From NCBI GenBank assembly GCA_958295935.1, contig OY282385.1:2335545-2399544 (forward strand): a DNA stretch of 64,000 nucleotides, read 5' to 3'. Positions within the stretch are counted from its first letter, which is position 1. Every line of letters starts with the position of its first letter. A model generated the notes under the pieces. That model was not told the origin of the DNA. It saw only the letters and a program-made list of their open reading frames with translations, and searched no databases. The translations under genes were made by a program, and so were the position numbers. This document shows positions 18,145 through 26,515 of the stretch, one piece after another. The DNA is from an uncultured Dehalococcoidia bacterium. GTDB taxonomy: Bacteria > Chloroflexota > Dehalococcoidia > Lucifugimonadales > Lucifugimonadaceae.

Positions 18145-18684
18145 ATGTTTGTTGAGATGTTCGGCGAGATATTCGGCGAAACGTTCGGTGACATGTTCAG
18201 TGGGATCGGCATCACCGAGTGGATAATGTGGTTGGTCCGATGGATCCATGGGGTAGGAGCGGTGGCATGGGTGGGAGGGTCGGTATTCTTTGCGTTGGTG
18301 ATACGACCGTATTTTTCGGTACAACCCGAGGCGGGCCGCAAGTTGATGGGGCCGATTTCCAATATGTACCGGGATATTGTGGACGCCTCGGTTATGGCGT
18401 TGGTGGTTAGCGGCCTGATATTGATGTTCTACCGGCTGACGGGCGACGCGGTAAGCGTGGCCTGGTTTATCGTCCTGGGGGTGAAGGTGGCGTTGGCGCT
18501 GTGGATGTTCTACCTGGTGTGGCGGCTGCGCCGCTCCGGATTTCAGCCCCAACCCGGGCGGGGCATACTTCGGCGTGTGTCCTGGCTGCTGGGATACAAC
18601 GCGGTCATGGCCATCGGGGTGGTTATCTTCCTTATGGCGGGACTGCTGCGCACGCTGATAGAGGCTGCCCTTGCCGGCTCATAG
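18145..18684 (+). CDS. CopD-like four-helix integral membrane protein
   Basis: 179 aa with four hydrophobic helices. The first has the CopD/DUF2269-like WIHGVGAVAWVGGSVFFALVIRP motif with a conserved His, and an R-x-x-R segment lies in the loop before the last helix. Copper-resistance D and related putative haem proteins share this layout; transport or redox role is inferred. The first 18 residues are an in-frame degenerate tandem repeat of Phe-Gly-Glu units (12-nt period), which is odd. The start could lie at the third Met (18193), just before the first helix, since no ribosome site marks the upstream ATG. Confidence 0.65.
   Translation: MFVEMFGEIFGETFGDMFSGIGITEWIMWLVRWIHGVGAVAWVGGSVFFALVIRPYFSVQPEAGRKLMGPISNMYRDIVDASVMALVVSGLILMFYRLTGDAVSVAWFIVLGVKVALALWMFYLVWRLRRSGFQPQPGRGILRRVSWLLGYNAVMAIGVVIFLMAGLLRTLIEAALAGS
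18151..18198 (+). repeat. Degenerate 12-nt tandem repeat at the start of the CopD-like gene
   Basis: About four units of the form GAG-ATG-TTC-GGC occur in tandem with 1-3 changes each, encoding EMFG, EIFG, ETFG and DMFS. The period is exactly four codons, so unit gain or loss would keep the frame. Confidence 0.7.
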
Positions 18685-18776
18685 ACCGCTGCACTGACCA
18701 AGGTCCTCGTAAGTCTGCGCTGAGATTGCCGGCGCATAGGTCTATACGTTTTCCAAGACCTCTCACGCGGCTTGAT

Positions 18777-19289
18777 TCAGGGGGCTTGCGGCTGTCGGGG
18801 CTGCCACATTTCGACGCCGTGTCGATCCACGCTGGCCAACAGGCTGCGAATCGTTACGCCGGACACTGGGTGTCTTAGATCGGGCGCAACTTCGACCAAT
18901 GGAACAAGTACGAAGGCTCTTTTGGACATTCTGGGGTGTGGAACCGTAAGGCCTGATTCGTTGACGTTGTGGCAGCCGTAAAGCAATAGATCGAGGTCTA
19001 TCAGGCGCGGTTCGCCCGGTGTGCCTCGAACTCGGCCGAGGCTGCGCTCCACTTCATGCAGCGATTCAAGTAGTAGGTCCGGCGGGTGGCGCGTGTCCAG
19101 CAAGACCACCTGGTTCAGGTATTTCGGCTGCAGGGGGTCCACGCCCCATGGCTCTGTTTCGTATATGGAAGACTCGGATCGTATGCTTCCTGCCTTGAGG
19201 TTCATCTTCTCCCTGGCGCGCGCAAGGTTGGCGGATCGGTCGCCCAGGTTGCTGCCCAAGGCGATAAAGCACGTAGAACCTGAGTTCAT
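18777..19289 (-). CDS. folK: 2-amino-4-hydroxy-6-hydroxymethyldihydropteridine diphosphokinase
   Basis: 170 aa. The HPPK motifs are CFIALGSNLGDR at the N terminus, and the signature ERSLGRVRGTPGEPRLIDLDLLLYG, which supplies the conserved Asp-x-Asp and Arg residues for pyrophosphate transfer. The ATG at 19289 with GGGA 6 nt before it is preferred over the TTG at 19301. It lies 21 bp after folP, so the pair makes dihydropteroate from the pterin diphosphate. Confidence 0.93.
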   Translation of the reverse strand: MNSGSTCFIALGSNLGDRSANLARAREKMNLKAGSIRSESSIYETEPWGVDPLQPKYLNQVVLLDTRHPPDLLLESLHEVERSLGRVRGTPGEPRLIDLDLLLYGCHNVNESGLTVPHPRMSKRAFVLVPLVEVAPDLRHPVSGVTIRSLLASVDRHGVEMWQPRQPQAP

Positions 19290-19310
19290 CTTGTTTCCCA
19301 ACGGAATCGG

Positions 19311-20189
19311 CTAACCGTTTTGGATATTTGCGTCCGTAGGCTCGGAGCGGACGGGGTGCCGGACTATAGCGTCGGCCATGCGCGCCACTCGCGCCATTTC
19401 GGGTAGGTCGTGCACACGGACTACGTCTGCGCCGCGAGCTGTCGCGAGGGCGATGGCGGCGGCGGTGCCTTCCAGGCGCTCTTCAACGGGCAGTCCGAGA
19501 ACCTGGCCGATGAACGACTTGCGGGAAGGGCCCACGAGTAAGGGAAGGTTGAGAACCTGCAACTCGTCGAGGCGGCGAAGTATCTCGAGGCTGTGCGAGG
19601 GCTTCTTTCCGAAGCCTATGCCGGGATCCACCATGAGGCTGTCCTTTGCCACGCCGGCCATCTGAGCCCGCTCTATTGCTGTGCGCAGGTCTGAAATAAC
19701 CTCGCGTATCACGTCGTCGTAGGCGGCTTTGGCCCTCGTATGTCCAATCACTAGCGGGACTCCCAAGTCTGAAGCTGTGCCAGCCATGTCTGGGTCCGCC
19801 AGCATCGACACGTCGTTGATCGCGTCGGCCCCCGCGTCGACAGCCGCCCTGGCCACCGCCGCCTTGCGCGTATCGATGCTTATAGGCACGGACACAGTTC
19901 CCCGCAGCGCGTTGAGGACCGGTATTACGCGCCTGATCTCTTCGGCTTCGTAGACCGGTTTCGCCCCGGCGTATGCGGCTGGGGGACGGGTGGACTCACC
20001 TCCTACGTCGATGACGTCGGCTCCGTTGACCTCCATACGCAGCGCCTGGCTGACGGCCTTTCTGACGTAGGCATCGTTTCCGCTCTCGGTCATCAGGCCG
20101 TCTCCGGAGAAGGAGTCCGGCGTGACGTTGACCACGCCCATGACGTAGGTGCGCGATCCCCAATTGAAATGGCGTTTCCCGATTTGCAT
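19311..20189 (-). CDS. folP: Dihydropteroate synthase
   Basis: 292-aa TIM barrel. Signatures are VMGVVNVTPDSFSGDG (about 16-31), VDAGADAINDVSML, the DPGIGFGKKPSHSLEIL loop with Asp and Lys, PLLVGPSRKSFIG, and a C-terminal RVHD. It joins the pterin diphosphate to p-aminobenzoate. Upstream of folK on the same strand and divergent from the carboxylase gene. Confidence 0.95.
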   Translation of the reverse strand: MQIGKRHFNWGSRTYVMGVVNVTPDSFSGDGLMTESGNDAYVRKAVSQALRMEVNGADVIDVGGESTRPPAAYAGAKPVYEAEEIRRVIPVLNALRGTVSVPISIDTRKAAVARAAVDAGADAINDVSMLADPDMAGTASDLGVPLVIGHTRAKAAYDDVIREVISDLRTAIERAQMAGVAKDSLMVDPGIGFGKKPSHSLEILRRLDELQVLNLPLLVGPSRKSFIGQVLGLPVEERLEGTAAAIALATARGADVVRVHDLPEMARVARMADAIVRHPVRSEPTDANIQNG

Positions 20190-20258
20190 GGCGTTTCGCT
20201 GTGATTTTGCTCTGATATAGCCGGGAAGCGCGTAGAATGCGAGTGTGCTGACAAACCC

Positions 20259-21908
20259 GTGAACTCAGCGCGTATGGCAGGCGGCCTTCGCGGTTGCCGG
20301 GAGGACGGAACGATAACTTCAGACAATGAGGCTGCGTCGTCACAGACGACGCAAAGCATTTTATCCGATACTCTGCGCGCCGCCTTGAGGGAACGTCGGG
20401 CGCAAGCGCAACTTGGCGGCGGTCAACGCAGGATCGAGGCGCAGCGTAGTCGCGGCAAGCTGACGGCTCGCGAGCGGCTCGACAAACTCTTCGACCCCGG
20501 AACTTTCGTGGAGATCGACGCGTTTGTGACTCACCGGGCCGTAGACCTTGGCTTAGACCGGCAGAGATTTCCCGGGGATTCGGTGGTTACTGGGAGCGGC
20601 CTTGTGAACGGCCGTCAGGTGTTCGCTTACGCTCAGGACTTCACCGTGCTTGGCGGCTCGCTTTCTGAGGCGGCGTCTTTGAAGATATGCAAGGTGATGG
20701 ACCACGCGGTGCGCACGGGCTGCCCGATCGTGGGGATCAACGACTCAGGCGGCGCGCGCATACAGGAAGGGGTAGACTCGCTCCACGGGTACGCTGAGAT
20801 ATTCGTGAGGAACACGCTTGCCTCCGGGGTGGTTCCGCAGATCACGGTCATCGCGGGTCCGGCCGCCGGGGGCGCGGTTTACTCGCCCGCCATCACAGAC
20901 TTCATCTTCATGGTGGAGTCGATAGGGCAGATGTACATCACCGGCCCGGACGTGGTGAGAGCCGTCACGGGCGAGCAGATCTCCCACGAGGAGTTGGGAG
21001 GCGCTGCGTCTCATGCTTCCCGCAGCGGGGTCGCACACTTCACCGCGCCCGACGAGGCTGCGTGCTTCGATCAGGTGCGCCGGCTGTTGTCCTACCTCCC
21101 ATCAAACAATACGGAATCCCCTCCCGTGTCGGAGAATGACGACCCGCCTGCCGGCGGCGAAGAATCGATTGCCAGGCTAGTACCTGCGGATCCATCCCAG
21201 GGCTACGACGTTCAGGACGTTATTTCGCTGATAGTTGACGGCGGGGACTTTTTGCCGGTGCATCATGCCTTCGCGCCAAATATAGTGGTGGGATTCGCCC
21301 GAATGGGCGGCGCCCCGGTGGGCATAGTCGCCAACCAAGCCGCGCACGTGGCCGGGGTTTTGGATATCGACGCGTCGGACAAGGCTGCTCGGTTTGTACG
21401 TTTCTGCGATGCCTTCAACGTGCCCATAGTGACCCTCGTGGACGTGCCGGGGTTCATGCCGGGAAGCGCGCAGGAGTACGGCGGCATAATCCGGCACGGG
21501 GCCAAGCTGATATACGCCTACTCCGAGGCGACGGTGCCCAAGATTGCGCTGATTCTGCGCAAGGCCTACGGCGGGGCGTACATCGTGATGAGCAGCAAGG
21601 AGCTGCGCTCCGACGTCAACTTGGCGTGGCCTGGCGCGGAGATCGCCGTGATGGGGCCGGAGGGCGCCGTGAACGTCATCAGCAGAAGGGAGATAGCCGC
21701 TGCAGATGACCCTGAGGCCAAGCGTGCGGAGTTGATCGAGGAGTACCGCGGACAGTTTGCCAATCCTTACGTGGCCGCGAGCAGGGGGTACCTCGACGAC
21801 GTAATCGATCCGGCTGATACCCGCCCTGCCATAATCCGGGCCCTGCGTATGATGGAGAACAAGGTTGACTCATCTCCCCCTAGGAAACATGGCAACATAC
21901 CCCTGTAG
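20259..21908 (+). CDS. Acyl-CoA carboxylase carboxyltransferase (beta) subunit, propionyl-CoA carboxylase type
   Basis: 549 aa with two crotonase-like carboxyltransferase halves. The N half has GKLTARERLDKLFDPGTFVEID and GGSLSEAASLKICKVMD; the oxyanion-hole Gly-Gly region is GINDSGGARIQEGV. The C half has the matching GFMPGSAQEYGGIIRHGAKLIYAY. It transfers CO2 from biotin to an acyl-CoA, most likely propionyl-CoA, with a biotin-carboxylase subunit encoded elsewhere. The N terminus is variable; the GTG at 20259 or a downstream ATG could be used. It overlaps the start of the MazG-like gene by 20 bp. Confidence 0.88.
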   Translation: MNSARMAGGLRGCREDGTITSDNEAASSQTTQSILSDTLRAALRERRAQAQLGGGQRRIEAQRSRGKLTARERLDKLFDPGTFVEIDAFVTHRAVDLGLDRQRFPGDSVVTGSGLVNGRQVFAYAQDFTVLGGSLSEAASLKICKVMDHAVRTGCPIVGINDSGGARIQEGVDSLHGYAEIFVRNTLASGVVPQITVIAGPAAGGAVYSPAITDFIFMVESIGQMYITGPDVVRAVTGEQISHEELGGAASHASRSGVAHFTAPDEAACFDQVRRLLSYLPSNNTESPPVSENDDPPAGGEESIARLVPADPSQGYDVQDVISLIVDGGDFLPVHHAFAPNIVVGFARMGGAPVGIVANQAAHVAGVLDIDASDKAARFVRFCDAFNVPIVTLVDVPGFMPGSAQEYGGIIRHGAKLIYAYSEATVPKIALILRKAYGGAYIVMSSKELRSDVNLAWPGAEIAVMGPEGAVNVISRREIAAADDPEAKRAELIEEYRGQFANPYVAASRGYLDDVIDPADTRPAIIRALRMMENKVDSSPPRKHGNIPL

Positions 21909-22290
21909 CGAGCGGGAGCGGTTCGTGTCCGCAGTGGCGGGTATGGCTGCGGAGGTGTTGGACTTCCATGCCCGCTTCAGCATTGACGGCGGGGCCCGCG
22001 CCCAAAGGACGGCTCCTGAGATTGCAATCCAGCGAGCGCCTTATCTCAAAGAAGAGTACGACGAGATGCTGGAGGCTGCCCACGCGGGGGACGCGGCGGG
22101 CTCGTGTGATGAAGCTGCCGACGTGTTGTTCGTGGCCATTGGAAATATGGTCAGCATGGGGTCTCTAGGCATCGAGAGTATTCACGCAGTTACGGAAAAG
22201 AACGCTCGGAAGACACACGAAACGCACGCGGTAAGACCGGATACCGGCAAGCTGCTTCCCATCCGTGGGAAGCCGCACAAGTGGGCGTAG
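21889..22290 (+). CDS. MazG-like nucleotide pyrophosphohydrolase
   Basis: 133 aa. An EEYDEMLEAAHAGD segment followed by DEAADVLFVAIGN gives the E-x-x-E plus D-E-x-x-D metal-binding pattern of the all-alpha NTP pyrophosphohydrolases. A Lys-Asn and Lys-Thr rich tail follows. Possible roles are NTP cleansing or phosphoribosyl-ATP pyrophosphohydrolase activity; no his genes are near, so the first is favoured. AGGA 6 nt before the ATG at 21889 sets the start. Confidence 0.65.
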   Translation: MATYPCSERERFVSAVAGMAAEVLDFHARFSIDGGARAQRTAPEIAIQRAPYLKEEYDEMLEAAHAGDAAGSCDEAADVLFVAIGNMVSMGSLGIESIHAVTEKNARKTHETHAVRPDTGKLLPIRGKPHKWA

Positions 22291-22368
22291 ATGCGCCAAT
22301 CGAAGAACCGCGAGCCGCGGTGCGGAAGCGCCGTCAGCTAGAGCGACCCAAAGAACCAGGGAGACAGA

Positions 22369-23574
22369 ATGACGAACCAGGAGGCAGTAAGAAAAGCGGC
22401 AGATTATTTTGCCAAGCTCGCCGAGGGGCAGATCGAACGCGTCGAGGCTCTGAAGAGCGAAGGGGCGTTTGTCGACTATAGCTTGATCGATCCGTTGATT
22501 ATCGGCGTCATTGGAGGCGACGGCATCGGGCCGATGATATCGGACGCGGCTCGGCAGGTGGTGGAGGAGCTGCTGTCCGATGAGATTGCTTCTGGGAAAG
22601 TCAAGTTTCGCAGTATCGAGGGCCTGACGATAGAGAATCGCGCTCAGCACATGCAGTCGATTCCGGACGACGTGCTTGAGCAGATCAAGTCCTGCCACGT
22701 GACCCTCAAAGGGCCTACGACCACACCGGAGACGGGCGGCGAGTGGCCTAATCTGGAGTCTGCAAACGTAGGTATGCGCAAGGCCCTCGACCTGTTCGCC
22801 AACGTTCGGCCTGTGCGCGTTCCTTCGGAGGGTATCGACTGGACGTTCTTCAGAGAAAACACGGAGGGCCTGTACGTACTTGGCAGTCAGGGTTTCGAAC
22901 TCACGGATGACATCTCGATCGACTTCCGGGTCATCTCCACGCCCGGTTCCGACAGGATCATCCGGGCAGCCTTCGATCACGCCCGGCGCACGGGCAAGGA
23001 GCGGGTCACTGTCGTGACCAAGGCGAACATCGTGAAGTCTGGGGATGGGCGCTTCCTGCGAGTGGCGGAACGTGTTTCCAGGGATTACCCGGACATTTCA
23101 TGGGACGGCTGGTACATCGACATCATGACGGCCAAGCTGCTGGACAAGTCACGGCGTTCGGACTTCCAGGTATTCGTGCTGCCTAACTTGTACGGGGACA
23201 TACTGACCGACGAGGCCGCGGAGATACAGGGCGGTGTTGGGACGGCTGGCAGCGCAAATATCGGCAAGCGGTATGCGATGTTCGAGGCTGTACACGGATC
23301 TGCGCCGCGTATGGTGACGGAAGGCAGGGCACAGTATGCGGACCCGAGTTCAGTGCTGAAGGCGGCCGGGCTGATGCTGTCGCACATTGGCTATAGCAGC
23401 CTTGGCCAGAAGGTCGATATGGCACTGGACGTTTGCGGTCAGTACGAGCGCCGAGTCAGAGTGACCGGTCGCGACTCGGGTGCAACCGGAACTGAGTTCG
23501 GGCAATACGTGCTGGAGACGGTGCGCGATCCTCAACTTGAGGAGCGATGGAAGAACTACGTAGCGGCTCTGTAA
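22369..23574 (+). CDS. icd: Isocitrate/isopropylmalate dehydrogenase family, probable isocitrate dehydrogenase
   Basis: 401 aa. Beta-decarboxylating dehydrogenase signatures: IGVIGGDGIGPMISDAARQ near 44-62, the RPVRVPSEGIDW loop, FRENTEGLYVLGSQG, then NLYGDILTDEAAEIQGGVGTAGSANIG with the metal-binding Asp residues, and FEAVHGSAPR. The TCA context (mdh next, then sdh) favours isocitrate over isopropylmalate, though the substrate is not proven. GGGAG 5 nt before ATG supports the start. Confidence 0.85.
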   Translation: MTNQEAVRKAADYFAKLAEGQIERVEALKSEGAFVDYSLIDPLIIGVIGGDGIGPMISDAARQVVEELLSDEIASGKVKFRSIEGLTIENRAQHMQSIPDDVLEQIKSCHVTLKGPTTTPETGGEWPNLESANVGMRKALDLFANVRPVRVPSEGIDWTFFRENTEGLYVLGSQGFELTDDISIDFRVISTPGSDRIIRAAFDHARRTGKERVTVVTKANIVKSGDGRFLRVAERVSRDYPDISWDGWYIDIMTAKLLDKSRRSDFQVFVLPNLYGDILTDEAAEIQGGVGTAGSANIGKRYAMFEAVHGSAPRMVTEGRAQYADPSSVLKAAGLMLSHIGYSSLGQKVDMALDVCGQYERRVRVTGRDSGATGTEFGQYVLETVRDPQLEERWKNYVAAL

Positions 23575-23682
23575 CCGGTAAGGGCTTGAAGGGAGACGCT
23601 CCCGCAGCCCAGAGCGTGCAGGACGGAGTGCGGCGGTGTGGTGCAAGCGATTCTCATTGCTGAGTACGGGAAAGGCGATTTC

Positions 23683-24615
23683 ATGAGAAAAAAGGTGACG
23701 GTGGTTGGCGCAGGGAACGTCGGGGCGACCACGGCGCAAAGGATATTCGACCGCGGCTATGCGGACGTAGTCCTCGTGGACGTAGTACCGGACATGCCTC
23801 AGGGGAAAGCGCTCGACATGCTAGAAAGCGGCCCGGTATTGGGCTCGGACGGCGCGATCGTCGGCTCGAACAGCTACGAAGAGAGTGCCGGTTCAGACGT
23901 GGTAGTGATCACCGCTGGCATCGCCAGAAGGCCCGGTATGAGCCGGGACGACCTGCTGCTCACCAACATGAAGATCGTCGGTTCAGTAACGGCAGAGGCG
24001 GCCAGATACTCGCCGGACTGCGTACTCGTGGTGGTCTCCAACCCGCTCGACGCCATGGTGCAGCACGCTTATAAGGTGTCAGGCTTACCGAGCGAGCGCG
24101 TTGTTGGGATGGCCGGCATTCTCGACACGTCGCGCTTCCGCACCTTTTTGGCACAGGAACTGAAAGTATCGGTCACCAACGTTTCGGCATACGTGCTGGG
24201 CGGGCATGGGGATACGATGGTGCCTCTCATCGGCTCGACTACGGTGGGTGGACAGCCGGTCAGTGAGTTGGTGGGCGCAGAGCGGCTGGCCGAGATCGTG
24301 CAGCGCACCCGGGATGGCGGAGCGGAGATCGTCGGGCTGCTGAAGACGGGGAGCGCGTACTATGCGCCGTCGGCGGCCGTGGTGCAGATGGTTGAGGCCA
24401 TTCTTCTGGACCGCAAGGAAATTCTGCCGTGCGCGGCGTACCTGACTGGTCAGTACGGGATCCATGGGCTGTACGCCGGGGTGCCGGTGAAGCTGGGTGC
24501 GGGTGGTGTGGAGGAGATAATCGAGATCAGGTTGACGGATGAGGAGCGTTCCGCCCTTAGAAGGTCTGCGGATGCGGTGCAGGAACTGGTGGAGGTGATG
24601 GCGAAGGCGGGGTAG
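23683..24615 (+). CDS. mdh: Malate dehydrogenase (LDH-like type)
   Basis: 310 aa. NAD-binding [16 protein letters not shown] is at about 6-21 and an Asp after beta-2 (VDVVPD) specifies [26 protein letters not shown] is the active-site loop with Arg, and [12 protein letters not shown] holds the catalytic His. It interconverts malate and oxaloacetate. The ATG at 23683, preceded by GGGAAAGG, is chosen over the GTG 15 codons upstream. It is 108 bp after icd and convergent with sdhE. Confidence 0.93.
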   Translation: MRKKVTVVGAGNVGATTAQRIFDRGYADVVLVDVVPDMPQGKALDMLESGPVLGSDGAIVGSNSYEESAGSDVVVITAGIARRPGMSRDDLLLTNMKIVGSVTAEAARYSPDCVLVVVSNPLDAMVQHAYKVSGLPSERVVGMAGILDTSRFRTFLAQELKVSVTNVSAYVLGGHGDTMVPLIGSTTVGGQPVSELVGAERLAEIVQRTRDGGAEIVGLLKTGSAYYAPSAAVVQMVEAILLDRKEILPCAAYLTGQYGIHGLYAGVPVKLGAGGVEEIIEIRLTDEERSALRRSADAVQELVEVMAKAG

Positions 24616-24641
24616 GGGCAGTGTCAGACAGAGGCCGCCAC

Positions 24642-25559
24642 TTACGTCTGCGGCACGCGGGGCTGTGAGCCGGTTGCGTTTGTGTTGAGTTGTTGCACCA
24701 GGTCTTTGGTGGAGACGACGTGCTTTTTCATGCCCAGCTTGTCGTGGTCTATGCCCATGGCCATACCCAGTAGCTGGGGGAGGTGGATGATGGGCAGATC
24801 GGCGGCGTCTCCCCGGTTGTTCTTGCGGGCCCTGGGCTGGTAGCCGTCGAGGTTTAGATGGCAGAGCGGGCAGGGGGTGACCATGGCGTCTGCGCCGGCG
24901 TCGCTGGCCGCTCCGGTGTGGTTGGACACCATCTTCAGTGAATTTTGCTGATTGATGAGCAGTATGGGCAGACCGCAGCAGGCTGTCTTGCCCGGGAAGT
25001 CGGTCACGTTGGCGCCGGTCGCCTCGATGACGGTTTCGAGTGAGTTGCGCCGCTGTGGGTTTTCTCCAAGTCCGAGCGCATCGCTGGGGCGCACTATGTA
25101 GCAGCCGTAGAAGGGAGCGAAGTTGAAGCCTGAAAGTTCTTTGGAAAAAGTGGACTTCAGCCTGTCTATGCCCACGTCTTCAAGCAGTACCCAAAGCAGA
25201 TGCTTCACCACCGTAGAGCCTCTGTAAACCAGCCCCTCTTGTGCGAGTTCGGCGTTGATTTCGTCGAGGTAGTCTGGGTTGCGCTGTACTGCGTGGTTGG
25301 CTTGTGACATCACGCCCTGGCAGGTGGAGCAGATAGTGAGAATCGGCAGGCCCATCTGCTCTGCCATGGCCATAGTTCGTACGTTCAGTACGTCGCCGAG
25401 GCGTCGGTTCTTTTCCTGCAATACCCCTGCGCCGGTGCATGAGGCGCGCGTCAGTTCGACGGTCTCTATGCCGAGCCGCTGCATGACTGCGATGGCGGAT
25501 TCGTAGAGTTCAGGTGCGCCGCCCCTGGCGACGCAACCCGGGTAGAAGGCGTACTTCAC
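24642..25559 (-). CDS. sdhE: CCG-domain succinate dehydrogenase subunit (SdhE/HdrB-like)
   Basis: 305 aa with two CCG domains, as in heterodisulfide reductase subunit B and the SdhE of archaeal-type complex II. The first is degenerate: ASCTGAG has Cys-Thr in place of Cys-Cys, with CSTC following. The second is complete: TACCGLP with CPLC following. The family binds a [4Fe-4S] cluster at such motifs and replaces the usual membrane anchor subunits. It follows sdhB by a GTGA overlap, so it is the third gene of the operon. No hydrophobic anchor is evident. Confidence 0.85.
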   Translation of the reverse strand: MKYAFYPGCVARGGAPELYESAIAVMQRLGIETVELTRASCTGAGVLQEKNRRLGDVLNVRTMAMAEQMGLPILTICSTCQGVMSQANHAVQRNPDYLDEINAELAQEGLVYRGSTVVKHLLWVLLEDVGIDRLKSTFSKELSGFNFAPFYGCYIVRPSDALGLGENPQRRNSLETVIEATGANVTDFPGKTACCGLPILLINQQNSLKMVSNHTGAASDAGADAMVTPCPLCHLNLDGYQPRARKNNRGDAADLPIIHLPQLLGMAMGIDHDKLGMKKHVVSTKDLVQQLNTNATGSQPRVPQT

Positions 25560-26515
25560 TTGGAGCCTCCCTCCGCCTTCTCTACGATTTCCCTGATAGC
25601 GGAGTTACCCTCGGCCTTGTGGGGAAACAGGGGCGGCAGCTTGCCCTTTGTGAAGGCCTTCATGGCTACGGGGGCCTCGCGCAACAGGCCGGGGACATTG
25701 GTCCATCCAATGCTGTCAACGGCCAGGCGTGTCTCGTCCAAGCGTCCGTGCCGTCGTACCGATCGGATGAAGGATTCGGTGTGGCGGTATCCGGGGGTGT
25801 TTCGGTTTCCGGCTTCTATGGCCATGTCCCGCATTTCCATGATGCGGTCCATGGGGGCAACGTCCTTTGGGCACACCTCTACGCACTGAAAGCAGCGGGT
25901 GCAGTCCCAGATGCCGCCGTGCTCGTCGTTGAGTTTCTTCAACCGTTCAGAGGAGCGGTCGTCTCTGGGGTCGTCGACAAATCTGTATGCCTTGGCCAGC
26001 GCGGCCGGGCCTATAAACTTGTCGTCCACCTCCAGAACGGTGCAGTCCGATACGCATGCGCCGCACATTATGCAGTTCATCACGCCCAGCAGGTTGGTCA
26101 TGGACTCGCTGGAGGCTATGAACTCGCCCTGGGTTGGGGTGGAATCGGGTTGGATGAAAGGATCCACGCGGCGGATCTGGTTGAAGAAAGTATCGATATC
26201 TACTACGAGGTCCTTGATCACCGGGTGGTTGCCCATGGGCTCGATGGTCAATTGCTCTCCATTGGGAGCCAGTTCAGCAATTCGGGTCTTGCATGCGAGT
26301 TTGGCGCGTCCGTTTACGCGCATCCCGCACGAGCCGCAGATAGAGGCCCTGCACGAACAGCGCAGGGCCAGGGTGCCGTCCACCTCATCCCGGACCTGTA
26401 TGAGCGCGTCTAGCACCGTGAAGCTCTCCAAGACGTCCAGAGAGTACTCCTGATAACGAACGCGGGGTTGTGGCTCATCGGGGTTGTACCGTTTCACCTT
26501 GAGGTTTGCCTGCAT
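25556..26515 (-). CDS. sdhB: Succinate dehydrogenase iron-sulfur subunit
   Basis: 319 aa. The [2Fe-2S] ligands are in LRCSCRASICGSCGMRVNG with a fourth Cys at 75. The [4Fe-4S]/[3Fe-4S] motifs are CIMCGACVSDC and CTRCFQCVEVCPKDV. The ATG at 26515 overlaps the TGA of sdhA (TGATG), which fixes the start; an open upstream extension is out of place. It passes electrons from SdhA to the CCG subunit. Confidence 0.95.
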   Translation of the reverse strand: MQANLKVKRYNPDEPQPRVRYQEYSLDVLESFTVLDALIQVRDEVDGTLALRCSCRASICGSCGMRVNGRAKLACKTRIAELAPNGEQLTIEPMGNHPVIKDLVVDIDTFFNQIRRVDPFIQPDSTPTQGEFIASSESMTNLLGVMNCIMCGACVSDCTVLEVDDKFIGPAALAKAYRFVDDPRDDRSSERLKKLNDEHGGIWDCTRCFQCVEVCPKDVAPMDRIMEMRDMAIEAGNRNTPGYRHTESFIRSVRRHGRLDETRLAVDSIGWTNVPGLLREAPVAMKAFTKGKLPPLFPHKAEGNSAIREIVEKAEGGSK

